A stretch of DNA of 64,000 nt from Bacillus sp. EB600 (GTDB taxonomy: Bacteria > Bacillota > Bacilli > Bacillales > Cytobacillaceae). The notes below the pieces were generated by a model. The model saw only the letters and a list, made by a program, of their open reading frames with translations. It was not told the origin of the DNA and ran no database searches. The stretch covers positions 175,152 to 239,151 of the forward strand of contig NZ_JAEVLT010000006.1 of assembly GCF_024494385.1 (NCBI RefSeq), written 5' to 3'. Positions 46,483-55,067 of the stretch are shown in pieces; the stretch's first letter is position 1; each line of letters opens with the position of its first letter. A program made the position numbers and the translations under genes.

Positions 46483-46776
46483 ATGAAGATAACAATAAGT
46501 ATCCAAGCCTTAAAATGGTTTAAGGATGAAATGGGTGTGGGAAAAGGAGACAACGTTAAATTTTATACTCAATTTTATGGCTCTAGTCCAGTTCAACAAA
46601 GTTATTCCCTCGGATTTTCAAAGGAAGATCCAATAAATATAATTGCAAGTACTGAATTGGATGGGATACTATTCTTTGTTGAAGAAACTGATTTATGGTA
46701 TTTTGATGGCCACGATTTATCAGTAGAATACAATGAACAAGCTGATGAATTAGAGTTTAACTATATCAAGCCTTGA
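46483..46776 (+). CDS. HesB-like YneR family protein
   Basis: A 97-residue protein resembling B. subtilis YneR, with VSIQALKWFKDEMG-like N terminus (here ISIQALKWFKDEMG), the FYTQFYG strand and FVEETDLWYFDGHDL. HesB/IscA relatives carry Fe-S clusters through Cys residues, but none occurs in this protein, so cluster binding is unlikely. AGAGGAGCG precedes the ATG and a terminator follows at 46897. Confidence 0.8.
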   Translation: MKITISIQALKWFKDEMGVGKGDNVKFYTQFYGSSPVQQSYSLGFSKEDPINIIASTELDGILFFVEETDLWYFDGHDLSVEYNEQADELEFNYIKP

Positions 46777-46896
46777 ACATTTTTCATTAGGAAGCATTCA
46801 TTATCCTTTCGTTAGGTTAGTATGTTTTTAAGGCTTTAATACCTAACCAAGATTTTAAAATAAATTCTCTAATAATGGAATAGATCCAAGCATTAG

Positions 46897-46931
46897 AAAA
46901 GAGCCTTTTAATGGAGTGAAAGGCTTTTTTC
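46897..46931 (+). terminator. Terminator
   Basis: AGCCTTT and AAAGGCT form the core stem, extended by AAAAG/TTTTT, with six T at the 3' side. Confidence 0.7.
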
Positions 46932-47040
46932 TAATTTTACAAAAAGGTCTTCACATCTGTAATATTAAGGTCATATGCCTAAACCAATTAAATGATAAAA
47001 TAAAGTATATAGGTGCAAGCAAGTATAGGAGTGAAATAAA

Positions 47041-47703
47041 ATCAAGGTAATTTTAATCCATGGATTTAGTAAGAATCCAACAGATATGAAACCGTTGGAA
47101 CGTAACTTGGAGGCATTAGGATATAAGTGTATCGCCCCAAAACTGCCGTTGACTTTTAAAGAGTTTGACTATTCCGCATTCATTTTGGATGGAATTTTAG
47201 AAGAACTAGTTAAAATGAAGTTAGCAAAAGACGAAAAGGTTCATTTTGTCGGTCATAGCACAGGGGGATTAGTCATAAGGAAGCTTATTACTGAGACGAG
47301 ATATGCTTCTAAGATAGGAAGATGTGTACTTATAGCGACACCTAATCGGGGAAGTAAATTGGCAAAGATCGCTGTAAATCTAAAGCCAATTGGAAAAATT
47401 TATAAAACACTCAAATCGCTTAACTACGAATACATTGAACAGACGAATTTTGCATCTGATTCTAATATAGAAGTTGCAGCGATTGGTGGAAATAAAAAGA
47501 ACTTGTTATTAGGAAATTTGATTGATGATGAAAACGACGGACGTGTCGAGCTGAAGTCTGTTTATTACCCAGAATTAAAAGATTTTATCACATTACCCTA
47601 TGGACACAACGAAATCCATCATCAATCGGAAACAGCGAAATGGATAGATGTCTTTCTGAAAACAGGAGAATTCCATAGATTGAATAAAGTTGAGGAAAAC
47701 TAA
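47041..47703 (+). CDS. Lipase-like alpha/beta hydrolase with non-standard start
   Basis: The frame encodes IKVILIHGFSKNPTDMKPLE, containing the oxyanion HGF, and the nucleophile motif FVGHSTGGLV, with a late His in YGHNEIHH. This fits a PGAP1/lipase-like esterase of about 220 residues. The first ATG in frame, 47086, would remove the HGF strand. The codon nine bases after AGGAG (47027-47031) is ATC at 47041, where an ATG is expected. Either ATC is used as a weak start or the gene has lost its start codon. Confidence 0.65.
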   Translation: MKVILIHGFSKNPTDMKPLERNLEALGYKCIAPKLPLTFKEFDYSAFILDGILEELVKMKLAKDEKVHFVGHSTGGLVIRKLITETRYASKIGRCVLIATPNRGSKLAKIAVNLKPIGKIYKTLKSLNYEYIEQTNFASDSNIEVAAIGGNKKNLLLGNLIDDENDGRVELKSVYYPELKDFITLPYGHNEIHHQSETAKWIDVFLKTGEFHRLNKVEEN

Positions 47704-47757
47704 GCTTTCTAGAAAGTTACTGTAATCAAAATACATGATCGAAAAGGAATAGAAAAG

Positions 47758-49518
47758 ATGGAAACAAAAAAAATAATTCAACAAGGCCCACTCTTATCAT
47801 TTGAATTCGCTTCATTGAAAGGTGAGATTACCCCACTTATATTTAGAAATCCACTGAAGGTGATTGCTTGCAATGCATTAGAAGATGTGCTGCCAAGCCT
47901 AGAACTTGTTCAGAATGCCATCAACGACGGCAATTTTGCAGCAGGATTTCTCACATACGAATGCGCTCCTGCATTTGATTCTGCATACAGGGTCAAAACA
48001 GGAAACGTAATGCCGATTTTATGGTTTGGCATCTTTGAAGGACCAGAACACGGATCACTCTACAGCAATGGTGCTTATTCAATTGCGAAATGGAGTCCAT
48101 CTGTTAGTATGGATGAGTACCAGGCATCTATTAAGTCTATTAAACAATCAATCGAAAATGGTATTACATATCAGACCAATTATACAGTTCAACTTCACTC
48201 TCAATTTCAAGGTGATGATATTACTTTTTTTGGAAGGCTTAGAAGAGCACAAGCGGCTAATTACTGTGCATATATCAATACAGGAGAACATAGTATTTTA
48301 TCTGCGTCGCCTGAATTGTTCTTTCACTTAGAAAAAAACACGATTACGACCCGACCGATGAAAGGGACAACGGAAAGAGGAAAATCACTTGAGGAAGATA
48401 TAGCTAAGTCTCAATGGCTTTATCATTCCGAAAAAAATCGTGCTGAAAATGTAATGATCGTCGATTTACTTCGAAATGACTTAGGCATGCTTGCTCAACC
48501 TGGAACAGTGAACGTTCCGAAGCTATTTGAAATTGAACATTATCCAACCGTTCATCAAATGACCTCGACGATTACAGCCCAGATTAAAGAAGATACACAG
48601 CTTATTGATATTTTTAAAGCCCTTTTTCCTTGTGGATCCATTACGGGTGCCCCAAAGATTAGCACGATGGACATCATTGCTGATTTAGAAACAACACCAC
48701 GAGAAGTATATTGCGGGGCCATTGGTTATATAACTCCAAATAAAGAAGCCATCTTTAATGTGCCGATCAGAACGGTTGTCATTGAGCAGCAGTCTGGTAA
48801 AGCAATATATGGTGTTGGGGGAGGAATTACTTGGGATTCTACAACTGAAGGTGAATATCAAGAAATCCTTACCAAGACTAGTGTCCTTGAGGAGAATCGC
48901 CCAGAATTTCAATTATTGGAGAGCCTGCTTTTAACTGGGGGAGAATATTTCTTAATGGAGGAACACCTCAATCGTCTTGAAAGCTCAGCAAAATACTTTG
49001 GTTTCTCATTTGATTCAGAGTATGTCATCAAAACATTAAGCGATTTTGCGTTTCAAAATCACTTTGGTATGTTAAAGGTTCGTTTTCTTTTAGAAAAAAA
49101 TGGAGAAATGATCATAGAAGGACAACCAATTACCCAACTAAACACACCCATAAAGGTTATACTTGCTGACGAACCACTTGAAAAGAACAATTTATTCCTA
49201 TACCACAAAACAACAAATAGAGAAATATACAATCGATTCCAAAGAAAGTTTCCTGATGTATTTGATGTTTTGCTTTGGAACGAAGATGGAGAAGTAACTG
49301 AATTTACGAACGGAAACATCGTTGTGGAAATAGACGGTATCTTGTGGACACCGCCTGTACAAAGTGGATTGCTAGCAGGCACATTTCGTGAAGTGTTAAT
49401 GAAACAAGAAAAAATTCATGAAAAAATAGTCACTGTTGCTGACTTAAAGAATAGCACGAAAATATGGTTTATCAATAGTGTACGAAAATGGATAGAAGTT
49501 CAATTTGGCGGGCAGTGA
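47758..49518 (+). CDS. pabBC: Fused aminodeoxychorismate synthase I / aminodeoxychorismate lyase
   Basis: Two enzymes of p-aminobenzoate synthesis for folate. Residues 1 to about 375 are PabB (ETSASPELF-type motif seen as ILSASPELFF, TRPMKGTTERGKS, and PCGSITGAPKISTMDII). Residues about 385-586 are a PabC lyase, a PLP enzyme of fold type IV (HLNRLESSAKYFGF, LWNEDGEVTEFTNGNI). At 586 aa the fusion is full length. The glutaminase PabA is not nearby. Confidence 0.9.
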   Translation: METKKIIQQGPLLSFEFASLKGEITPLIFRNPLKVIACNALEDVLPSLELVQNAINDGNFAAGFLTYECAPAFDSAYRVKTGNVMPILWFGIFEGPEHGSLYSNGAYSIAKWSPSVSMDEYQASIKSIKQSIENGITYQTNYTVQLHSQFQGDDITFFGRLRRAQAANYCAYINTGEHSILSASPELFFHLEKNTITTRPMKGTTERGKSLEEDIAKSQWLYHSEKNRAENVMIVDLLRNDLGMLAQPGTVNVPKLFEIEHYPTVHQMTSTITAQIKEDTQLIDIFKALFPCGSITGAPKISTMDIIADLETTPREVYCGAIGYITPNKEAIFNVPIRTVVIEQQSGKAIYGVGGGITWDSTTEGEYQEILTKTSVLEENRPEFQLLESLLLTGGEYFLMEEHLNRLESSAKYFGFSFDSEYVIKTLSDFAFQNHFGMLKVRFLLEKNGEMIIEGQPITQLNTPIKVILADEPLEKNNLFLYHKTTNREIYNRFQRKFPDVFDVLLWNEDGEVTEFTNGNIVVEIDGILWTPPVQSGLLAGTFREVLMKQEKIHEKIVTVADLKNSTKIWFINSVRKWIEVQFGGQ

Positions 49519-49641
49519 TTCTGTTCGTTTTTTTCTGTCAAGAGATTCATTAGGGCCATTTTTCAAAAAGTTGATGGAGGTCAATTCTTCAGATTAATAA
49601 AGGCAGTAAGATAAAAGCATAAACAAAAGGAGGAAAACAAT

Positions 49642-50226
49642 ATGACAACAGCAATATTCCAATTAGAACCATTCACATGTCCATCATGTATTAAAAAAAT
49701 CGAGACACTGAAGAAAAAAGCTGGCGTGGAAACGGTTAATTGCTGCTAAACTTGTATAGAGGAATATCACGCCGAATTGTTACCGGAAAATAAAGTAGAA
49801 TATGTGAAAAAGTTGAAAGAGGAAGGCCATGTAGTAGCAATGGCCGGTGATGGAATTAATGATGCACCTGCTATTGCGGCAGCAGATATTGGTTTAGCAA
49901 TGGGAGAAGGCGGCACCGATATTTCCATCGAAACGGCTGAAATTGTCTTAATGAATGATAAGCTATTGCAACTGTCTCATGCTTTTCTACTATCTAAAAA
50001 AACGATTCATAATATGAAACAAAATATTTACTTTGCGGTGTCAGTTGTATTTGTCCTATTAATTGGGGTACTATTTGGATCCATTCATTTAGCATCTGGT
50101 ATGTTTATCCACAAAGCAAGCGTGTTGCTTGTTATATTGAATGGGATGCGATTAATTAGCTTTAAGCAAAAGCGTAGAAATACCCAAGCTTTAAATAAGG
50201 AAGGGCCTAACATTATCTCAGAATAA
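49642..50226 (+). pseudogene. Heavy-metal P-type ATPase with most of its middle deleted
   Basis: ATG 49642, after AAAAGGAGG, opens a metal-binding domain (EPFTCPSCIKKIE) that stops at TAA 49747-49749 after about 35 residues. The same frame then resumes with the end of a P1B-type ATPase: [20 protein letters not shown] (hinge motif), [18 protein letters not shown] and two C-terminal helices to SFKQKRR. Intact members have about 640 or more residues, so roughly 450 residues (transmembrane core, CPC motif, DKTGT) are gone. Reading only from TTG 49777 gives a 149-aa fragment that cannot transport. Confidence 0.85.
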
Positions 50227-50371
50227 TATTTAAAACAGTGAACCTTTCCAAGCTATAGGCAGTTTCCATTATAGCTTGGAAATGATACATATACACAAGT
50301 TAACGATACAAACAGTAGATAATAAGGAAATCCAAATCTGACAAAATAGAAAGGAGAGGGGGAAAGTGGAA

Positions 50372-51076
50372 ATGAAACATGCTTGTAATCATCATAATCA
50401 TGCCCATACTCATGAGCCGAATCATTCATGTGTATCGCTGGTCCCAATTTTTAATCATCTAGAATATGACCAAATGGACGAGATCATGGCAACAGCGCAA
50501 TCCGTAACCTACAAAAAGGGAGAAATCATTTACCATGCAGGCGACCAGGCTGACTCACTGTATATTGTAAGTAAGGGAAAAATAAGGATTTATCGACTAT
50601 CTGAATCGGGTAAGGAGCAATTGGTTCGAATTTTAAATCCAGGTGATTTTACAGGTGAACTTGCTTTATTTAGGAAGGATCTTCATGAGTCATATGCGGA
50701 GGCAATGGGGGAAACCCAGGTTTGCATGATCAAGCAGTCAGAACTGCAAGAATTACTTTTGAAATATCCGTCTATATCATTAAAAATTCTTTCTGAATTT
50801 TCGAATCGACTAGAACAGTCTGAAAAACAAACAACGCGATTTGCAACTGAGAAAGCGGAAACACGGATCGCGCTTTTCTTAGCTGAATGTTTAAGTGATG
50901 ATCAGTCAAAAGAGTTTGTATTGCCGATGAGTAGAAAAGATTTAGCTTCCTATTTGGGAACATCTCCTGAAACTATTAGCCGCAAGTTGTCAGACCTTGA
51001 AATCCAAGGTTATATCAAACAGAAGGCCCATAAAAAAATTGAGATTTTAGATTTAGATGGGTTACTAATGGTTTGA
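50372..51076 (+). CDS. Crp/Fnr family regulator with His/Cys-rich N terminus
   Basis: A cyclic-nucleotide-type sensor fold (about 25-140) with DSLYIVSKGKIRIYRLSESG and a C-terminal winged helix with RKDLASYLGTSPETISRKLSDLE (about 185-207). The N terminus HACNHHNHAHTHEPNHSC has two Cys and many His; two more Cys occur in the sensor and linker (QVCMIK and AECLSDD). Fe-S Fnr proteins use N-terminal Cys, so an oxygen- or NO-sensing cluster or bound metal is plausible but unproven. It precedes a globin whose promoter holds a Crp/Fnr box. GGAGAGGGGG precedes ATG 50372; GTG 50366 is an alternative. Confidence 0.87.
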   Translation: MKHACNHHNHAHTHEPNHSCVSLVPIFNHLEYDQMDEIMATAQSVTYKKGEIIYHAGDQADSLYIVSKGKIRIYRLSESGKEQLVRILNPGDFTGELALFRKDLHESYAEAMGETQVCMIKQSELQELLLKYPSISLKILSEFSNRLEQSEKQTTRFATEKAETRIALFLAECLSDDQSKEFVLPMSRKDLASYLGTSPETISRKLSDLEIQGYIKQKAHKKIEILDLDGLLMV

Positions 51077-51181
51077 AAACAAACGTATATTTGGCTAGGG
51101 AGAATGATTAAAGCGTATCGAATTTGAAGAGCGGTTTCTCCACAAGAAAAAAATTTATAATTTATAAAAAGAAAAACCTGG

Positions 51182-51224
51182 TGTGATCTATATCACAATA
51201 AGCCATCCGACATATCTTTATAAT
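51182..51224 (+). promoter_or_regulatory. Fnr/Crp box and promoter of the globin gene
   Basis: TGTGATCTATATCACA (51182-51197) has perfect TGTGA-N6-TCACA arms, the Crp/Fnr consensus. A -10, TATAAT, is at 51219-51224. With a start near 51231 the box centre (51189.5) falls at about -41.5, the position from which Fnr-class proteins activate. The adjacent Crp/Fnr gene is the obvious candidate. Confidence 0.8.
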
Positions 51225-51245
51225 TAATAGCAACAAAGGAAAAGG

Positions 51246-51653
51246 ATGAGGGTGAAGAATGTGGATTACAATTTTAAATCACTTTATGATGAAATAGGTG
51301 GGCAAGAAACGATCGATGAACTCGTCAATGCATTTTATCCTCGTGTCTATGCAGATAAAGAATTACGGCCGTTGTTTCAAGGGGACATGGAAGAAATTAA
51401 GAGAAAACAACGAATGTTTTTACCGCAATTTCTAGGCGGACCTGCTCTTTACAGTCAGGAATTTGGACCTCCGGCAATGAGAGCGCGTCATCTTCCTTTT
51501 AAGGTAACTCCTAAAAGAGCGCAGTGCTGGCTTCGGTGCATGAAAGAAGCGTTTCATGAAATCGGACTTGATGAAAACCCTGCAGGCTTGGCATTTTATG
51601 ACCGCTTGACTCAAGTTGCAGGAATTATGGTGAATAGTCCTGATATTAATTAA
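51246..51653 (+). CDS. Truncated haemoglobin, group II (YjbI-like)
   Basis: A 135-residue 2-on-2 globin of the HbO type: FYPRVYADKELRPLF with the B10 Tyr, QFLGGPALYSQEFGPPAMRARHLPF with the proximal His (about residue 82), and a G8-type Trp in CWLRCMKEA. Such proteins bind O2 and NO and are linked to NO or peroxide defence. ATG 51246 follows AAAGGAAAAGG closely; GTG 51261 after GAGGGTG is possible. The Fnr-type box upstream implies induction under low oxygen or NO. Confidence 0.88.
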   Translation: MRVKNVDYNFKSLYDEIGGQETIDELVNAFYPRVYADKELRPLFQGDMEEIKRKQRMFLPQFLGGPALYSQEFGPPAMRARHLPFKVTPKRAQCWLRCMKEAFHEIGLDENPAGLAFYDRLTQVAGIMVNSPDIN

Positions 51654-51665
51654 TAAATTATTAAA

Positions 51666-51712
51666 AAAAAGATTCTCATCACCCTATTTTTGGAGTGGAT
51701 GCGGATCTTTTT
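51666..51712 (+). terminator. Terminator after the globin gene
   Basis: AAAAAGATTCTCATC pairs with GATGCGGATCTTTTT (one mismatch and one G-U), 17-base loop, T run in the right arm. Confidence 0.7.
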
Positions 51713-51855
51713 AAGTTAATTTCAACTGAATATCTAGTTATAGCTACTAATTCCATTTTAGGTGAAAGAGAGGTTGGTTCCCTCTAAGTTCGCATAATTT
51801 TAAACCTAACGGGGAAAATATCAAGGGTTAAAATTTAAAATGGAGGATGGTAAAA

Positions 51856-52287
51856 ATGACTACAGTAACAGAAATTATGACTAAAAATGTAAAGGTTTGT
51901 GCACCACATGATTCTTTAAAAGTTGCAGCAGGAATTATGCGTGATATTAATTGTGGTTCGGTCCCAGTTTGTGAGGGGAAGAAAGTCATTGGGATGATTA
52001 CCGACCGTGACATCGTAATAAATGCTGTGGCAGATGGTAAAGATATAAATAGCGTTCATTGTCATGATTGTATGACAAAGGATGTTATCACGTGTTCGCC
52101 TGACACTGACGTACATGAATGTGCCCGCATGATGGCTGATAATCAAATCCGACGTATTCCGGTTGTGCAAAATGGCGAAATGGTTGGTATTTGTGCGATT
52201 GGTGATCTTTCAACAGTTAATATTTATGTTAATGAAGCTGGAGAAGCTTTAAGTCAAATTTCTGAATCTACTCGGATGCAACATTAA
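51856..52287 (+). CDS. CBS domain pair protein (YhcV-like)
   Basis: A 143-residue protein consisting of two CBS domains: EIMTKNVKVCAPHDSLKVAA with VIGMITDRDIV, then CMTKDVITCSPDTDVHECA with MVGICAIGDLS. CBS pairs bind adenine nucleotides and sense energy status or redox. Seven Cys and several His are unusually many for the family. ATG 51856 is nine bases after TGGAGG; ATG 51847 overlaps that site. Confidence 0.85.
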   Translation: MTTVTEIMTKNVKVCAPHDSLKVAAGIMRDINCGSVPVCEGKKVIGMITDRDIVINAVADGKDINSVHCHDCMTKDVITCSPDTDVHECARMMADNQIRRIPVVQNGEMVGICAIGDLSTVNIYVNEAGEALSQISESTRMQH

Positions 52288-52330
52288 ATCTATTATATAA
52301 ACGATTTGAAATTAGGTAATAGGTAATAAT

Positions 52331-52373
52331 ACCAAAAAGCCTTTCACATTTTTTTGTGAGTGGCTTTTTTGGT
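52331..52373. terminator. Terminator, convergent cbs/dbpA region
   Basis: ACCAAAAAGCC and GGCTTTTTTGGT form the outer stem with an inner TCACA/TGTGA helix. A and T runs on both sides allow termination in either direction. Confidence 0.75.
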
Positions 52374-52380
52374 GTACATA

Positions 52381-52415
52381 ACAAGGACGATTATGGCTGG
52401 CATAATCGTCCTTGT
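52381..52415. repeat. Perfect 15-bp hairpin downstream of dbpA
   Basis: ACAAGGACGATTATG and CATAATCGTCCTTGT are perfectly complementary with a five-base loop, 12 bases past the dbpA stop. It lacks an adjacent U run; it may stabilise the dbpA mRNA 3' end or act with the next hairpin. Confidence 0.7.
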
Positions 52416-52426
52416 AGACGTTTTAA

Positions 52427-53872
52427 TTACTTTATTGCCTTACTTACTTTTAGCTTTTTCCCTTTGATTGGTGTATTCTCCATGGCTTGAAGGACCAGTG
52501 AGCCTTTTCCATTTAGAATATCGACATAAGACAAATTTTCCTGAATGGTAATAATTCCAATATCCTCTGCGGTTACGCCAGGAATTTTTGCAATTGTTCC
52601 AACGAAATCGACGGCGCGAAGCTTTTTCTTCTTTCCGCCGCTGAAGTGGAGTTTCATGATATCTTTATTTATTCGAGCCGTTTTATTATTTCTCACGACA
52701 CGACGGCCGCTGATCTTTTCTTCAAATGCCGCTTTTCCTCTAGCAACTTCAGCAGGACTAGGAGCTTCAACTTTAGGAATTTCAAAGCCGATGTATCTTT
52801 CAATGGCTTTAACGAATTTTTCTTCATAAGGTGTCGCAAATGTGATAGCTTTACCTTTATTGCCAACTCTTCCTGTTCTTCCTGTTCGATGAACATAGCT
52901 CTCTTTTTCCATTGGAACATCATAATTGATGACAAGTGACACATTATCAATATCGATTCCTCTCGCAGCTACATCGGTGGCTATTAGATAACGGAAATTT
53001 CCCATTTTGAAACCATCCATAACGGCAAACCGATCTTCCTGTTCTAATCCTCCATGGATTCTTTCACAAGAATAATTGGATGCTTCCAATTCTGAAAACA
53101 CTGTATCTACATGTTCCTTGGTTCTGCAAAAAATGATACAGCTCTCTGGGTTTTCAACAACTGTAACGTCTTTAAGCAGAGAAATCTTTTCATCTTCTTT
53201 CACATTAATTAAACGGTGTTCAATTGTATCCGTCGTGATTCCGGTAGAAGCAATCTCGATATTAATAGGATCTTTCATATATTTATAACAGAGATTTTCA
53301 ACATCCTTAGGTAATGTAGCAGAAAATACCATCGTTACTCTGTTTAATGGGAGTTCCTTTATAATTGCTTCTACTTCGTCGACAAAACCCATATTTAGCA
53401 TTTCATCCGCTTCATCGATAATAAGGTACTTTGTTTTATCTAAAACGAGGGTTCCTCTTTCAATATGGTCCATCACCCGTCCGGGTGTTCCGACGACTAC
53501 ATGGGTTTTTTGTTGCAGTTCTTCTTTTTGTTTCGAAAAAGGTTCTTTACCATATACGGCCATCGCTTTAATTCGTTTCAGCCTGCCAATATTCGTAATA
53601 TCTTCTCGGACTTGGACAGCAAGCTCCCGAGTCGGGGTAAGAATTAATGCCTGTGGCTTTCTTTCCTCCCATTCAATCATTTCGCAAATTGGTATACCGT
53701 AGGATGCAGTCTTGCCGCTCCCTGTTTGTGACTTTACAACAAGGTCGTGATTTTCTAGTGCTAAAGGTAAGACTTCACTCTGAACCTCAGTAGGAGTTTC
53801 GTATTTTAACACGGCAAGTGCTCTTTTTATTTCATTGCTTAAATTATAATCCTCGAAACCTTTTTTACTCAT
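52427..53872 (-). CDS. dbpA: DEAD-box RNA helicase DbpA (YxiN)
   Basis: An ATP-dependent RNA helicase that acts on 23S rRNA hairpin 92 during large-subunit assembly. Motifs in order: [10 protein letters not shown] (I), PTRELAVQ (Ia), [10 protein letters not shown] (Ib), DEAD (II), FSATLP (III), [11 protein letters not shown] (V) and HRTGRTGR (VI). The C-terminal domain (about 400-481, [24 protein letters not shown]) is the RNA-recognition domain specific to DbpA/YxiN. The length of 481 aa matches B. subtilis YxiN. Confidence 0.93.
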   Translation of the reverse strand: MSKKGFEDYNLSNEIKRALAVLKYETPTEVQSEVLPLALENHDLVVKSQTGSGKTASYGIPICEMIEWEERKPQALILTPTRELAVQVREDITNIGRLKRIKAMAVYGKEPFSKQKEELQQKTHVVVGTPGRVMDHIERGTLVLDKTKYLIIDEADEMLNMGFVDEVEAIIKELPLNRVTMVFSATLPKDVENLCYKYMKDPINIEIASTGITTDTIEHRLINVKEDEKISLLKDVTVVENPESCIIFCRTKEHVDTVFSELEASNYSCERIHGGLEQEDRFAVMDGFKMGNFRYLIATDVAARGIDIDNVSLVINYDVPMEKESYVHRTGRTGRVGNKGKAITFATPYEEKFVKAIERYIGFEIPKVEAPSPAEVARGKAAFEEKISGRRVVRNNKTARINKDIMKLHFSGGKKKKLRAVDFVGTIAKIPGVTAEDIGIITIQENLSYVDILNGKGSLVLQAMENTPIKGKKLKVSKAIK

Positions 53873-54110
53873 TTGTTAACCTCGTTTTTTTATATTTTCC
53901 GACTTATATAGGATTCTCCACAAAGAAATACCATATGCAAAATCTGACTATGGTTCATTATACTTGAAATGCAAGTAAAATACGCTTTTATTTCGGAAAT
54001 AAAAAAAGCGAACATATAGTAGTAAATGTATCTCCATGGATAAAAGCAAATAAATAAGAAAGAAGTAATATCCCTAGGTAATTAAGTAAAACATAAAAAA
54101 ATATATGAGA

Positions 54111-54145
54111 AAAGAGGCATGCAGGTAAAAACTGCATGCCTCTTT
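54111..54145 (-). terminator. Terminator after the coat protein pair
   Basis: AAAGAGGCATGCAG and CTGCATGCCTCTTT form a perfect 14-bp stem with a seven-base loop, close to the stop of the gene at 54157. Upstream bases give a T-rich run on the minus strand. Confidence 0.8.
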
Positions 54146-54156
54146 CTACTTTATCG

Positions 54157-54504
54157 TTATGAGTAAGGAAATTGGCTTGAATAGTTGCTAAATTGCTGGT
54201 ATGCCTGATCAAGTTTTTGTTGTTCCTCTGCTTCAAGCTTATACCAGCCATTTTGAAACATTAGCGTATAAATCTCACGGCTGCTTTGATGTGTTTCATT
54301 AAGAATTTGCATCAGGTCAGCATGAAGTTGGTCGTGACTCGCTTCGCGAACAGCGGTGTTTAAGCTGTCCGTTAAATACTTACAAGTACTGAGACCATCA
54401 TTAATAAAGTCGCGGTCGTTCATTTCCGGGCCTTTAACTTTTGGTAACTGCCCTGATTGTTGGTTTGCAATTTGATTGCTATTTTGATTTTGCTGAGTTT
54501 GCAT
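54157..54504 (-). CDS. Spore coat protein, CotF-like
   Basis: A 115-residue protein with a Gln/Asn-rich N terminus and a helical core (MNDRDFINDGLSTCKYLTDSLNTAVREASHDQL, then MFQNGWYKLEAEEQQKLDQAY), matching the C-terminal half of Coat F-domain (ferritin-like bundle) proteins. It is the second gene of a minus-strand pair; its partner supplies the N-terminal type of helix pair. Structural role in the spore coat is inferred from the family. Confidence 0.8.
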   Translation of the reverse strand: MQTQQNQNSNQIANQQSGQLPKVKGPEMNDRDFINDGLSTCKYLTDSLNTAVREASHDQLHADLMQILNETHQSSREIYTLMFQNGWYKLEAEEQQKLDQAYQQFSNYSSQFPYS

Positions 54505-54523
54505 TTACGCTACCTCCTTTTTT

Positions 54524-54817
54524 TTACTGCAAAGGCGTTTGTTGATTTGGTAGATTGGCTAATGCCGCATTGTTATTAACCTGCAGGTGTGGAAGTAATC
54601 TTTGATAGTGACTTTGGTGCATTTGCCCCGTTTTTTCAAGTGCTTGCTTTATTTGTGGATTGGTAACTTGCTGGGCCATATGATGGAATTTCTTACATGC
54701 TAGAAGCTCCCATGACAATACATCCTTAATGTAGAGCAAATCCTTTGTTGTGATCGCTCTGGGTGGAGTAGGAATCTGCGGCTGATTCATTTGCGATTGT
54801 TGTGTCTGCATTTGCAT
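54524..54817 (-). CDS. Spore coat protein, CotF-like (N-terminal type)
   Basis: A 97-residue protein with a Gln/Met-rich N terminus (MQMQTQQSQMNQ) and ITTKDLLYIKDVLSWELLACKKFHHMAQQVTNPQIK, the first half of the Coat F bundle. AAAGGAGAT is correctly placed for the ATG at 54817; an earlier ATG (54835) overlaps it. With the next gene it looks like a split version of one CotF/YhcQ-type protein. Confidence 0.8.
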   Translation of the reverse strand: MQMQTQQSQMNQPQIPTPPRAITTKDLLYIKDVLSWELLACKKFHHMAQQVTNPQIKQALEKTGQMHQSHYQRLLPHLQVNNNAALANLPNQQTPLQ

Positions 54818-55067
54818 TGAAGGATCTCCTTTCATCTTTTATCGTTTATAGAATGAGCTAATCGGTGATTGAATATACCAGCTTTATATTTAAAAAGGTT
54901 TGCTAGCCGCATAATCCAAATAATGTAAAGAAAGCATAAGCTTATGCCGCTGTAGCAAAAGCTGAAGGTGTACACTTTTCTTACTTTAGCTGAAACAACT
55001 AAACGGAAAGAGTTAAAATAAAACCAATATACGAGAAATAAAAGGTATGCTGTGATTGTATCGGTGT

